Assembly (NCBI RefSeq): GCF_001429505.1
Contig: NZ_LMJW01000011.1
Location: 462,770-526,769 of the forward strand
Direction: 5' to 3'
From: Allobosea sp. Root483D1
GTDB lineage: Bacteria > Pseudomonadota > Alphaproteobacteria > Rhizobiales > Beijerinckiaceae
Length of the DNA stretch: 64,000 nucleotides
A program made the translations under genes and the position numbers. Below are positions 51,803 to 61,800 of the stretch, piece by piece (within the stretch, counting starts at the first letter, position 1; the number at the start of each line of letters is the position of its first letter). Under the pieces are notes generated by a model. The model was not told the origin of the DNA, searched no databases, and saw only the letters and a list, made by a program, of their open reading frames with translations.

Positions 51803-53092
51803 ATGGGAAAGACGGTATCACGGCGTGAAATGTTGCGCCTGGGGGCAGTGATCGCGGCGCCGGCCGTGCTGAAGCTGGCGGGATCGCCCGCTGCAGCCCA
51901 ATCGGGCCGGCTGCGTATCTCCTGGTGGGGCGGGGCCGACCGCGCCAAGCGGACCCAGGCCGCCATCGATGCCTTCAAGGGCCGCAATGCCGGTCTCGAC
52001 ATCGTCCCCGAAAGCGTCGGCTGGGATGCCTATTGGACCAAGCTCGCGACCCAGGTCGCCGGCGGCAATCCGCCCGATATCATCCAGATGGATTATCGCT
52101 ACCTGCCTGAATATGCGCGGCGCGGCGCCCTGCGGCCGCTCGACGACCTGATCCCGTCGGTGATCGATCCCAGCGACTACGTCCCCTCGGTGATCGAAGC
52201 CGGCAAGATCGACGGCAAGCAGTACGGCATCCCGATGGGCATGAACAGCGACGTGCTGCTCTACGACAAGACCATGCTCGACAAGCTCGGCCTGCCGGCG
52301 CCGACGCCCGAGATGAGCTGGGCCGAGTTCACGGCGCTGGGCGAGAGCATCACCAAGAAGGCCAATAAGCGCGGCTATTTCGGCGCGGCCGATCCGAGCG
52401 TGATGGAGCCAGAGCTCGAATACTGGGTGCTGACGCGCGGGCGCGCGCTCTACGATGCGTCCGGGCGCCTCGGCTTCACGCGCGACGACGCCGAGTCCTG
52501 GCTGGCGCTCTGCGCCGAGATGCGCGCCAAGGGCGCAATTGCGCCGGCCGACATCGCTGCCACCGACAAGATCACCATCGACAGCGACCTGCTGACGACC
52601 GGCCGTGCCGCGATCACCTTCACCAACAGCAATCAGATCGTCGGCTATCAGGCCGCCAACAAGGGCAAGATCGGCATGGCCTTCCACCCCAAGGGGGAGA
52701 AGCCGGGCGAATACCTCAAGCCCTCGATGATGCTGTGCGTGTCGGCGACCGCAGCCGATCCCAAGGCGGCCGCTGCCCTGATCGACTTCATGGTCCTCAA
52801 GCCCGATGGCGCCAAGCTGCTCGGCGTCGAGCGCGGCGTCTCGCCGTCCGCGAAGGTTCGCGAGCTCCTGGCGGGCGATCTCGACGAGACCGGCCGGCTC
52901 CAGGTCGACCATCTCTCGGCGCTGAGCAAGCGTGGTCCCGCGCCGCTGCCGCCGGCGCCGCCCAAGGGAGCCGCCGAGGTCACCGCCCTGATCCGGCAGG
53001 CCGCCGAAAAGACCGGCTTCAAGCAGCTCACGCCGAAGCAGGCCGCCGACCAGCTGGTCTCGGAGGCCGAGCGCATCCTGTCCAAGGCGTGA
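51803..53092 (+). CDS. Carbohydrate ABC importer, extracellular solute-binding protein (family 1)
   Basis: A 429-residue binding protein exported through the Tat route: the signal has SRREMLRLGAVIAAPAVLKL, with the twin arginine at about residues 7-8, and ends at AAAQS. The mature part has RLRISWWGGADRAKRTQAAI, GGNPPDIIQMDYRYLPEYARRG and GIPMGMNSDVLLYDK, typical of family 1. The operon continues with two permeases, an aminotransferase and an AGE epimerase. No ATPase gene is present, so one encoded elsewhere (for example 6081-7148) must be used. Confidence 0.9.
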   Translation: MGKTVSRREMLRLGAVIAAPAVLKLAGSPAAAQSGRLRISWWGGADRAKRTQAAIDAFKGRNAGLDIVPESVGWDAYWTKLATQVAGGNPPDIIQMDYRYLPEYARRGALRPLDDLIPSVIDPSDYVPSVIEAGKIDGKQYGIPMGMNSDVLLYDKTMLDKLGLPAPTPEMSWAEFTALGESITKKANKRGYFGAADPSVMEPELEYWVLTRGRALYDASGRLGFTRDDAESWLALCAEMRAKGAIAPADIAATDKITIDSDLLTTGRAAITFTNSNQIVGYQAANKGKIGMAFHPKGEKPGEYLKPSMMLCVSATAADPKAAAALIDFMVLKPDGAKLLGVERGVSPSAKVRELLAGDLDETGRLQVDHLSALSKRGPAPLPPAPPKGAAEVTALIRQAAEKTGFKQLTPKQAADQLVSEAERILSKA

Positions 53093-54048
53093 TGATGACG
53101 GCTTTCCGCGACACCGCGGTCGCAGCGCCGGGCCTTTCGGCCCGGCGCCGGCGATTCGGCGGCTGGCGACAGGGGCTGCCGGGCTATCTCTTCCTGGCCC
53201 CCTGGCTCGCCGGCTTCTTCCTGCTGACGCTCGGCCCGACACTCGTCTCGCTCTATCTCTCCTTCACCGATTTCGACCTGTTGCGTTCACCGCAATGGAT
53301 CGGCGGCGCGAATTACGAGCGAATCTTCACATCCGATCCGAAGTTCTGGACCTCGGTTGGGGTCACCCTGAGCTATGTCGCGCTGTCGGTGCCGCTGAAG
53401 CTCGGCTTTGCGCTCGCCGTCGCGATGTGGCTCAACCGCGGCATCGCCGGGCTTGGCATCTACCGGGCGATCTTCTACCTGCCGTCGCTGCTCGGCGGCA
53501 GCGTCGCGGTCGCGATCCTGTGGAAGCAGGTCTTCGGCTATGACGGCCTGGTCAACCAGCTGTTGTGGCTGGTCTTTGGTGTCAACGGCCCGAGCTGGAT
53601 CTCGAACCCGGCGACCTCGCTCTACACGCTCGTGCTGCTGAGCGTCTGGCAGTTCGGCTCGCCGATGATCATCTTCCTCGCCGGCCTGCGCCAGATTCCG
53701 CGCGATCTCTACGAGGCCGCCAGCATCGACGGTGCCACCCGCCGCCAGCAACTGACCCGGATCACGCTGCCGCTGCTCGCCCCGGTGATCTTCTTCAATC
53801 TGGTGCTGCAGACGATCGAGGCGTTCAAGGCGTTCACGCCGGCCTTCATCATCAGCGGCGGCACCGGCGGGCCGGTGGATTCGGTACTGTTCTACACGCT
53901 CTACCTCTACCAGCAGGGCTTCGCCTATTTCCGCATGGGCTACGCCTCGGCGCTCGCCTGGATCCTGCTGCTGACGATCGCCGCCTTCACGGCGCTCGCC
54001 TTCCTGTCGCAACGCTACTGGGTCTATTATGAAGACGATCCGCGCTGA
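53092..54048 (+). CDS. Carbohydrate ABC importer permease, MalF/UgpA type
   Basis: A 318-residue permease with six helices, beginning GYLFLAPWLAGFFLLTLGPT (about residues 31-50), and the EAA loop YEAASIDGATRRQQLTRITL near residue 210. The ATG at 53092 overlaps the stop of the binding-protein gene (TGATG), and a second ATG follows at 53095. The longer frame upstream lies inside the binding-protein gene and is not used. It overlaps the second permease by 20 bases. Confidence 0.9.
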   Translation: MMTAFRDTAVAAPGLSARRRRFGGWRQGLPGYLFLAPWLAGFFLLTLGPTLVSLYLSFTDFDLLRSPQWIGGANYERIFTSDPKFWTSVGVTLSYVALSVPLKLGFALAVAMWLNRGIAGLGIYRAIFYLPSLLGGSVAVAILWKQVFGYDGLVNQLLWLVFGVNGPSWISNPATSLYTLVLLSVWQFGSPMIIFLAGLRQIPRDLYEAASIDGATRRQQLTRITLPLLAPVIFFNLVLQTIEAFKAFTPAFIISGGTGGPVDSVLFYTLYLYQQGFAYFRMGYASALAWILLLTIAAFTALAFLSQRYWVYYEDDPR

Positions 54049-54904
54049 GGGCACTGCCGTGGCCGAGGAGGTCGATCGCTCATGGCGGGCGCTGCCCAAG
54101 CATGTGGCGCTGATGCTGGCATCGCTGGCGATGCTGTATCCGCTGCTGTGGATGCTCAGCAGCTCGTTCAAGCCCGAGGACGAGATCTTCAGCGACCTCT
54201 CGCTCTGGCCGCAGACGGTCACACTCATGAACTATGTCGAGGGCTGGTTCGGCCTCGGCATCCAGTTCGGACGGTTCTTCCTGAATTCGCTGATCGTCTC
54301 GGGGCTGGCCGTCATCGGCAATCTCGTCGCCTGCTCGCTGGCCGCCTTCGCCTTCGCCCGACTGGAGTTTCCGTTGAAGAAGCTCTGGTTCGCCGCGATG
54401 CTGGGCACGCTCATGCTGCCCTATCACGTCACCCTCATCCCTCAGTACGTGCTGTTCCAGAAGCTTGGCTGGCTCAACACCTTCTGGCCGCTGGTCGTGC
54501 CGAAATTCCTGGCGGTCGATGCCTTCTTCATCTTCCTGATGGTGCAGTTCTTTCGCGGCATCCCGCGCGAACTCGACGAGGCGGCGGTGATCGACGGCTG
54601 CGGACCCTGGCGGATCTACTGGAGCATCATGCTGCCGCTGTCGCGGCCGGTGCTGGCGGCAGCTGCGATATTCTCCTTCATCTGGACCTGGGACGATTTC
54701 TTCGGCCCGCTGCTCTATCTCACCGATGTCGCCAACTACACCGTGCCCCTGGCGTTGCGCGGTTTCATCGATGCGACCAGCCGGTCGGCCTGGGGGCCGT
54801 TGTTCTCCATGTCGATCCTCAGTCTCGTACCGGTCTTCGCCGCCTTTCTGATGTTCCAGAAGCACATCATCGAGGGCATCGCGGCCTCCGGATTGAAGCG
54901 GTGA
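54029..54904 (+). CDS. Carbohydrate ABC importer permease, MalG type
   Basis: A 291-residue permease. Helix 1 is followed by SSFKPEDEIFSDLSLWPQ, the MalG hallmark, and the docking loop is LDEAAVIDGCGPWRIYWSIM (about residues 180-199). The end, KHIIEGIAASGLKR, is typical. The start at 54029 overlaps the first permease by 20 bases; a GTG at 54059 is a possible alternative. No MalK-like gene follows; an aminotransferase does instead. Confidence 0.9.
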   Translation: MKTIRAEGTAVAEEVDRSWRALPKHVALMLASLAMLYPLLWMLSSSFKPEDEIFSDLSLWPQTVTLMNYVEGWFGLGIQFGRFFLNSLIVSGLAVIGNLVACSLAAFAFARLEFPLKKLWFAAMLGTLMLPYHVTLIPQYVLFQKLGWLNTFWPLVVPKFLAVDAFFIFLMVQFFRGIPRELDEAAVIDGCGPWRIYWSIMLPLSRPVLAAAAIFSFIWTWDDFFGPLLYLTDVANYTVPLALRGFIDATSRSAWGPLFSMSILSLVPVFAAFLMFQKHIIEGIAASGLKR

Positions 54905-54911
54905 AAGCGCG

Positions 54912-56090
54912 ATGACAGCTGCCACTCCACCCGTTCCGCTGGGCGCCGCCATCCGTCACGAATGGCTGCTCGACTGGAGCAAGCTGACCGTCAATCATGG
55001 CGCCTATGGCGCGGCGCCAAAGGTCGTCCTCGACGCGCAGGAGAGCTGGCGGCGGCGCATGGAAGAGCAGCCCTCGCTGTTCATGCGCCTCACTCTGCCT
55101 CCGGCCCTGCGCAAGGCTGCGGACAGCCTCGGCCGCTTCATCGGCGCGGATGGGCGCGATCTCGTCTTCGTCGACAATGCGACCAGTGGCTGCAACGCAG
55201 TGCTGCGCTCGCTGGACTTCGCCCCGGGCGACGAGGTCCTCGTCCTCAGCCATGCCTATGGCGCGGTCCGCAACACGGTGCGCTATCTCGCGCAGCGGCA
55301 TGGCCTGAAGATCGTCGAGGCGACGATCAGCTTCCCGCAGCCCGATGCCGACGAGATCGTCGCCGCGGTCGGCGCGGCCCTGAGCGAACGGACGCGCATT
55401 GCGGTCCTCGACCACGTCACTTCGGCCAGCGCGTTGGTCATGCCCATCGCCCGTCTGGTTGCGCTCTGCCGCGCGGCCGGCGTGCCGGTGCTGGTCGACG
55501 GCGCCCATGCGCCGGCCCTGGTCGATCTCGACGTGCGCGCGCTCGATGCGGACTGGTATGTCGGCAATTGCCATAAATGGCTGATGGCGCCGAAAGGCTG
55601 CGCCTTCCTCTGGACGCGGCCGGAGCACCAGGCCGCCATCCATCCGCTGACGATCTCACATGGCTTCGGCCGTGGCTATATCGAGGAGTTCGACTGGACG
55701 GGGACGCGCGACCCCAGCGCCTTCCTCGCGGTCGAGGCGGCACTGGCCTTCCATGAGACGCTGGGCGGAGCCGCTTTGCGGGCCCGCAACAACGCCCTTG
55801 CCGAAGGTGGGGCCGACATTCTCGCCACGGCTTTGGGAACCGAGATAGGCGCCGGCTCCGCGCTCTCGGCGGCGATGCGGCTCGTCCGGTTGCCAGTCCC
55901 TGGCCCGGCGAGCCCTGATCGGGCCCTGGCGGCGCGGCGACAGCTTGAGATCAGGGGCTGCGATGCGCCGGTCTCTGCGATCGGCGATGGGCTCTGGCTG
56001 CGGCTCTCGGCCCAAGCCTACAATGAAGAAGCGGATTACGAGCAGCTCGCGGCCTTCGTCCAGGCATTCCTCGCCGAGGACATCGTCTGA
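54912..56090 (+). CDS. Class V PLP-dependent aminotransferase, isopenicillin N epimerase-like
   Basis: A 392-residue PLP enzyme. The Schiff-base lysine is Lys222 in GNCHKWLMAPKG. The N-terminal LTVNHGAYGAAPKVVLDAQE is a strong hallmark of the isopenicillin N epimerase/cysteine desulfurase-like branch, as is DNATSGCNAVLRSLDFAPGD (PLP phosphate and ring contacts). LVDGAHAPALVDLDVRALDAD supplies the aspartate that binds the pyridine nitrogen. Members act as epimerases, lyases or aminotransferases, so the reaction cannot be fixed. It starts seven bases after the permease and overlaps the epimerase gene by one base. Confidence 0.85.
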   Translation: MTAATPPVPLGAAIRHEWLLDWSKLTVNHGAYGAAPKVVLDAQESWRRRMEEQPSLFMRLTLPPALRKAADSLGRFIGADGRDLVFVDNATSGCNAVLRSLDFAPGDEVLVLSHAYGAVRNTVRYLAQRHGLKIVEATISFPQPDADEIVAAVGAALSERTRIAVLDHVTSASALVMPIARLVALCRAAGVPVLVDGAHAPALVDLDVRALDADWYVGNCHKWLMAPKGCAFLWTRPEHQAAIHPLTISHGFGRGYIEEFDWTGTRDPSAFLAVEAALAFHETLGGAALRARNNALAEGGADILATALGTEIGAGSALSAAMRLVRLPVPGPASPDRALAARRQLEIRGCDAPVSAIGDGLWLRLSAQAYNEEADYEQLAAFVQAFLAEDIV

Positions 56091-57268
56091 TGAAGCGCTT
56101 GGATGCGGCGGAAACCGGCGCCGGCCTGCCGGGGCGCGACTGGCTGAGGCAGGTTCTGATTCCAGGCTGGGCCCAGCGTGTCGTGCAGCCCGGTCGCCCG
56201 GGGTTCGTTGAATGGTTCGATCCGGCGGCTGCCACGCAGGATGCCGGCGCGGTCAGGACGACGCTGGTGACGGCGCGTCTGACCTATGTCTTCAGCCATG
56301 CCCATCTGCTCGATCCCGCGAGCGGGGCACTCGCCGTGGCGCGGCATGGCTTTGCCTTCCTGCGCGATGCCTGCCAGGACGGGCAGGGGCGGTTTCGCCA
56401 TGTCGTCGGCGAGGACGGCTCGCCGATCGATGCCCGCACCGATCTGTACGACCTCGCCTTCGTCCTGTTCGCCATGGCCTGGTTCTATCGCGCGACGCAG
56501 GACGAGCAGGCCCTCGCCATCGCGAACGAAGTCATCGGCTTCATCGAGCGCGAGCTGGCGCATCCCGAAGGCGGCTTTGCCGAGGATACGCTCGGCACGC
56601 TGCCGCGGCGGCAGAACCCGCATATGCATCTGCTCGAGGCGTTCCACGCCCTCGCCGAGGCCACGGGTGACTCGCGCTGGCTCGACCATGCCTGTGGCAT
56701 CGTCGGGCTGGCGCGCGAGCGGATGATTGACGCTGCGACCGGCTCGCTCGGCGAATATTTCACCACGGATTGGCAGCCGGCTCCTGGCGCCGCCGGCGCC
56801 TTGCGCGAGCCCGGACATCATTTCGAATGGACCTGGCTGCTGCTGCACCACTGGCGGCTCACCGGGGATGTGCAGGCACGCGATCTCGCCGACAGGCTCT
56901 ACGGCTTCGCGATAAAACACGGTCTCGACGAGGGCAGCGCCGGCCCCGTCGCGGCCTTCGACGCGGTCGACCGGATCGGAGGACTCGTTGCGGCGACGAA
57001 GCTGCTCTGGCCGCAGACCGAGGCGATCAAGGCATTCCTGGCCCGGATCGAGCTGCTCGGCGATGCCGACGCCGCCCGGCGCCTCGACATCCACCTCGAC
57101 AGCATGTTCCGCTGCTTCGTCGCGCCCGAGACGGGGCTCTGGTTCAATCAGCTGACGAGAGATGGAACCCCTACGCAAACCATGATTCCGGTACGCGTCT
57201 TGTACCACCTCCTGCTCGCCATGGCGGAGTGGGAGCGCGTGCGGCTCGGCATGGCATCGAGCCCCTAG
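56090..57268 (+). CDS. AGE-family epimerase/isomerase
   Basis: A 392-residue (alpha/alpha)6 barrel protein of the N-acylglucosamine 2-epimerase family, which also includes mannose and cellobiose isomerases. Hallmarks are ARLTYVFSHAHLLD (about residues 62-75), RQNPHMHLLEAFHALAEATG (about 175-194) with a candidate catalytic histidine, GHHFEWTWLLLHHW (about 241-254) and FRCFVAPETGLWFNQL near the end, again with aromatic and acidic residues lining the cavity. TGATG overlap with the aminotransferase. The pairing suggests processing of an amino sugar or ketose from the importer. Confidence 0.85.
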   Translation: MKRLDAAETGAGLPGRDWLRQVLIPGWAQRVVQPGRPGFVEWFDPAAATQDAGAVRTTLVTARLTYVFSHAHLLDPASGALAVARHGFAFLRDACQDGQGRFRHVVGEDGSPIDARTDLYDLAFVLFAMAWFYRATQDEQALAIANEVIGFIERELAHPEGGFAEDTLGTLPRRQNPHMHLLEAFHALAEATGDSRWLDHACGIVGLARERMIDAATGSLGEYFTTDWQPAPGAAGALREPGHHFEWTWLLLHHWRLTGDVQARDLADRLYGFAIKHGLDEGSAGPVAAFDAVDRIGGLVAATKLLWPQTEAIKAFLARIELLGDADAARRLDIHLDSMFRCFVAPETGLWFNQLTRDGTPTQTMIPVRVLYHLLLAMAEWERVRLGMASSP

Positions 57269-57301
57269 ATAAGCTTGCCCTATCAGCCTTGCGACGAACG
57301 C

Positions 57302-57333
57302 CGCCCCGCCGCCGCGAGAGCGACGGCAGGGCG
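57302..57333. terminator. Long stem-loop between convergent genes
   Basis: Fourteen-base arms (57302-57315 and 57320-57333) around GAGA differ from perfect pairing at two positions, which become G-U wobbles in the minus-strand transcript. It lies between the stop of the AGE gene and that of the convergent permease. No T-run. Confidence 0.5.
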
Positions 57334-57352
57334 CTGACCAACGCTCAGCCTA

Positions 57353-58795
57353 TCACGGGATGACCGGCGCCCGGTAAGTGAAGGTGTGCATCAGGGCGAC
57401 CGCAAGCAGCATCACCACCGGGAAGTGGATGAAGAACTGCATCGAGGTGTAGCCGATCAAATCCTTCGATTTCAGCTTGAGCACGCCGAGCAGCGGCAGC
57501 ATCCAGAACGGGTTTATGAAGTTCGGCAGGGTTTCGGCGATGTTGTAGACCATCACGGTCCAGCCGAGATGCGCGCCGATCTCGTTGGCGGCCTTCATGA
57601 TGTAGGGCGCCTCGATGATCCATTTGCCGCCGGCCGAGGGAATGAAGAAGCCGAGCACCGCCGAATAGATGCCGACGATGAAGGAGAACACGCTGGTGTC
57701 GCTGGCGAGGCTGACGAACCAGTGCGCGATCGTGTCGGAGAGCGAGGCGCCCTCGGTCTTCACCCGCGTCAGCATGTAGGCGATGCCGCCATAGAACGGG
57801 AACTGCAGCAGCACGCCGGCGACGCTCGGCATCGCCTGCGAGAAGCTGACCAGGAAGCTGCGCGGGCGCCAGTGCAGCAGCGCGCCGACGAGCAGGAAGA
57901 CGAAGTTGTAGGTGTTGAGGCCCGACATGGTGATGAGCGGGTTGCCGGACTTGAAGGTCTCGTAGAACCAGCCGGCCGCCAGCACGACGATCAGGATCGT
58001 CAGGATCGGGCTGAATTCGAGATAGTCGCCGGGACGCGTCGGCTTCTGCTCGACCTTGGCGTCGACGAGATCGACGCCGAGATCGGCAGCGGTCTTGGCA
58101 GCGGCATCGGACGGGGTGGTGTAGTAGCAGATCGCCGCCGAGAGCAGCGTTCCGACCACGATCACCAAGAGGTTCTGCCAGGTCAGGATCGTCTCGTAGA
58201 AGCTGATCACGCCGGTGATTGGCATCAACGAAGGCGGGATGCTCGCCGGGTTGGCCTGGAGCTGTGCCGCCGAGGAGCTGATGCCAAGGGTGAAGCCGAA
58301 GCCGAGGCCGAGATAGCCGGCAGCGCCCGCCGCGCGATAGTCGAGGCGGATGTCCTTGCGCCGCGCGATCTCGCGCACCAGCAATCCCGAGAAGATCAGG
58401 CTGACGCCCCAGTTGACCAGCGAGAGCAGGATGCTGACGACGCCCACGAAGACGACGGCGCCGCGGCCGGTCGTTGGCACGGCGGCAGCGCGCCGCATCA
58501 GCGCCGCGACCGGCGGCGACAGCGCCACGATGTAGCCGCCGATGGCGACCAGCGCCATCTGCATGGTGAAGGGGATGATGCTCCAGAAGCCCTCGCCGAA
58601 GGCCGCGCTGACCGCGACCGGCGAGCCGCCATGCACGATCGCCGCGAGCGCGACCGCCACCGTCGCCAAGAGGACGAAGATGTAGGCGTCCGGGAACCAG
58701 CGCTCGGAAAAGGCCACCATGGTCTGCGACAGGCGCACGAGCACGCCTTCACGCGGCGGCTCCGCCGTCCGGCCATTCAAGGTCGTATCAGTCAT
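57353..58795 (-). CDS. Short-chain fatty acid transporter-type permease (AtoE/TIGR00366 family)
   Basis: A 480-residue inner-membrane protein with about 12 hydrophobic segments. Conserved pieces include ERWFPDAYIFVLLATVAVAL at the first helix, SLVNWGVSLIFSGLLVREIA, GAAGYLGLGFGFTLGISSSA and FFIPSAGGKWIIEAPYIMKA. The last is a signature of this family. It probably takes up a short-chain organic acid by a secondary mechanism. The ATG at 58793-58795 has GGAGGGGAA upstream. It is 41 bases downstream of the fused molybdoenzyme on the same strand, so they are likely one transcript and share a substrate. A short GGCGG/CCGCC stem (58810-58824) lies between. Confidence 0.88.
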   Translation of the reverse strand: MTDTTLNGRTAEPPREGVLVRLSQTMVAFSERWFPDAYIFVLLATVAVALAAIVHGGSPVAVSAAFGEGFWSIIPFTMQMALVAIGGYIVALSPPVAALMRRAAAVPTTGRGAVVFVGVVSILLSLVNWGVSLIFSGLLVREIARRKDIRLDYRAAGAAGYLGLGFGFTLGISSSAAQLQANPASIPPSLMPITGVISFYETILTWQNLLVIVVGTLLSAAICYYTTPSDAAAKTAADLGVDLVDAKVEQKPTRPGDYLEFSPILTILIVVLAAGWFYETFKSGNPLITMSGLNTYNFVFLLVGALLHWRPRSFLVSFSQAMPSVAGVLLQFPFYGGIAYMLTRVKTEGASLSDTIAHWFVSLASDTSVFSFIVGIYSAVLGFFIPSAGGKWIIEAPYIMKAANEIGAHLGWTVMVYNIAETLPNFINPFWMLPLLGVLKLKSKDLIGYTSMQFFIHFPVVMLLAVALMHTFTYRAPVIP

Positions 58796-58836
58796 CTTCC
58801 CCTCCACATGGCGGTTTTTCCGCCGTTGGCTTCACA

Positions 58837-61800
58837 TCAGGCATCGAGAACGAGGTCGCTGAGCGGCACCGCGCAGCAAGTCAGGCAGCTGTCCGGCGCG
58901 CCGTCATAAGGCGAGAGATGGCTCGCCGTGCCGGAGACGACGCGCAGGCAGCAGCTCTCGCATTGGCCGCTGCGGCAGCCGCTTGGCAGCGACAGCCCCG
59001 CCGCTTCCGCGGCATCCAGCAGGCTGCCGGCCTGCGCCGACCAGGCAAAGGACCGGCCGCTGCGCTCCAGCACGATGCGGCGCGGCGCCAGGTCGGGCGG
59101 AATCTCGATCTGGGAGACGAAGACTTCGCTGAAGATGTCGAAGCCCGGCAGGCCGGTGCCGACCAGGGCAGCTTTGGTTTCAGCGACGAAGCCGTCGGGC
59201 CCGCAAAGATAGGCGAGGGGGCGATGCGCGCCCGGGACGAGCCCGAGCGCCGCGATGTCGGGTCGGCCGGCATGGTCATAGTCACGGCCGGGACGATCCT
59301 GCGGCCGCGGCCGGGTGAAGGCCCGGATCACCCGTAACTCCGGGATTCTGCCGGCGATCCTCTGCAGCCAGTCGCCGAAAGGCTGTTCGGCCCCGTTTCG
59401 GCAGATATAGACCAGTTCGACGGAAGGCGGGCGCAGCTCGGGCGCGATCCGCGCGAGCGCATCGAGATAGCCGATGAAGGGCGTGATGCCGATGCCGGCG
59501 GCGACCAGGATCACCGGGCGTTTCCCGGTCAGCGGAGGCGTGAATATCCCCGCCGGGGGCTGCAGTGTGACGAGGCTCCCCGGCGTGAGCTCGTGCAGGC
59601 GCGTCGACATCCGGCCCGGCGGTGCGCCCTCGCCACCCGGCCCGATGCGACGCACCGCGATCTCGAACTCGGCTGGATTATCGTTGGCGCCGGTCAGGGA
59701 ATAGCTGCGCGAGAGCTGCGTCTGCGGCTCCGTCACCTGGACATGCTGTCCGGGCAGGAAGCTTGGCAATGGCCCGCGATCGACAGGCGTCAGACCGAAG
59801 GCGAGGACATCGTCCGCCTCTCCCCGGCGCGAGGTCACACGGAAGGCGCGCTCCCCCGTCCACCAGCCGCGCGAGGCGGTATCATCGCGGACGATTTCGC
59901 AAGCGACCGCCCGCAGCGGCACCGAGCCGCTGATCGGGTCGCGGTCACGATCCGACAGAACCGCATTGATGTTGCGCGTCGCCGCTCCCGTCACCGGCGC
60001 ACCGGAACGTCCGAGCGGCGTGCAGGCTTCCCACCAGCCGAACTCGGCGATCACGGTGCCGGCAGGCAGCGTCGGCTCCAGCTTCGCCCGCAGCCTCGCC
60101 TCGCCGTCGCGCGTGCGCACGATCACCCAGTCGCCGGCGGCGATGCCACGCGCTTTCGCATCGGCCAGGCTGAGTTCGACAGATGGGTCCGGCGCCTTGC
60201 GCCGCAGCGAGGCGACATGGCGATGCGAGCTGTGGACGAACCAGCCGGATTTCGCGGTCGAGAGCAGAAGCGGCAGCTCTGCCGGACGCCCTTCTGCGCT
60301 CGCCGGCTCGACATGGCAGGGCAGGGCCGAATGGCCGAGCGCGAGAAGCTGCTCGGAATAGATCTCGACCCGTCGACTTGCCGTCGGGAAGCCGGCGACT
60401 CCACCTTCCGCCCGGCGCAGGGCGAATTTCCATTCCGGATTTGGCTGCGGCAGGCGAATGCCGGCGGGCTCCGTCCGCAGCCGCGCCACCGTCAGCCCGA
60501 GCGGCTCGAGCTGATGGTTCCAGCCGGCCTCGATCGAGCCGTCGAAGAAGGCGTCGGCATGACCGAGGCGGCAGGCGAGATCGAAAGCGATGTCGTAATC
60601 GGCCCGGACGTCGCCGCGCGGCGGCACGATGCGCTGGCGCAGCTGGATATGCTCAACCGCTTCCTGAGTGATCTCGAAGCCTAGCCTCAGTGCCTCGCGC
60701 TCCCAGGGCATGCTGGCCGGCAGGACGATGTCGGCCTGTTCGGCGGTCGGGTTCATGAACATGTCGACATGGACATGGAATTCGAGCGCCTGCAGCGCCG
60801 CGCGATTGCGCCCGGAGTCGCCCTGCGACACTACGAAATTGGTGCCGAAGCTCATCAACGCGCGAACCCGGTAGGGCTCGCCCTCGAGCACGGAACGGCA
60901 GAAATCGCGTGCGGTGATCCAGCCCTTGGCTGGTGGCCCCAGCGGCAGTTCGGCGAGACCGAGCGCCTTGCGGCGCTGTGCTTCCGGCAGCAGGGCATAG
61001 TCGTTCACCGCACGGAAAGGCGGCGCGCTCGTCCAGACATTGCCGCCGATCCGGTCGCTCGCCCCGGTGAGCGCGTAGAGCGTGCCGATGGCGCGCTCGA
61101 TCATGGTGGCGTTGGAATGCTGACCGACGCCGGTCCAGGAGTGATAGGCGAGGCGCGGCGAGCCCTCGAACAGGGCGTAGAAGCGGGCGAGATCGGCGGG
61201 GGCGAGCCCGGTGATCCCAGCGACATGCTCCGGCGTGAAGGCGGCGGCTTCGCGCGCCAGCAGCCGCATCACGGTGACGCAGGCGATCGTCCTGCCATCC
61301 GCGCCGCGCAGCTCCGCCTCGCCATCGAGGACGATATCCTGCGGTCGTTCGAGTGCCTGGCGCGTGTCGTAGGCCTGTACTGAGCCGTCCGGCCGCAGCA
61401 GCACGAAGGCCTCGGCTGCGCTCTCCGGCCAGAGATCCCGCGCGCGAACGAGGCCCCCCGTAGCGAGATCGACCAGCATCGGCGCGTTCGTCCATTGCCG
61501 GACAAAGGCGTCGTCATAGCTGCGATTGGCGAGGAGATGGCGGATCGCGCCCATCGCAAGCGCCCCGTCGGCCCCCGGGCGGATGCCGAGCCAGAGATCG
61601 GCGCTCTCGCCGGCGCCACCGCGCTTGGGATCGACCACCGCGACGGTGGCGCCGCGCTTGCGGGCCTCGGCGATCCGGGTCGCCTGCGCCAGCCAGGTCC
61701 GCGTCGGGTTGTGCCCCCACAGCACGATGGCGTCGGCATTGTCGTAGTCGGCGGCGCCGATGCCGCGGCCATAGGTCAGGGCCTGGGCGTAGTCCTTGTG

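Noticed and set aside
58810..58824. GGCGG-TTTTT-CCGCC as a terminator between the molybdoenzyme and the permease
   Set aside because: The stem is only five bases, the Ts are in the loop, and it lies in a short spacer of a likely operon.
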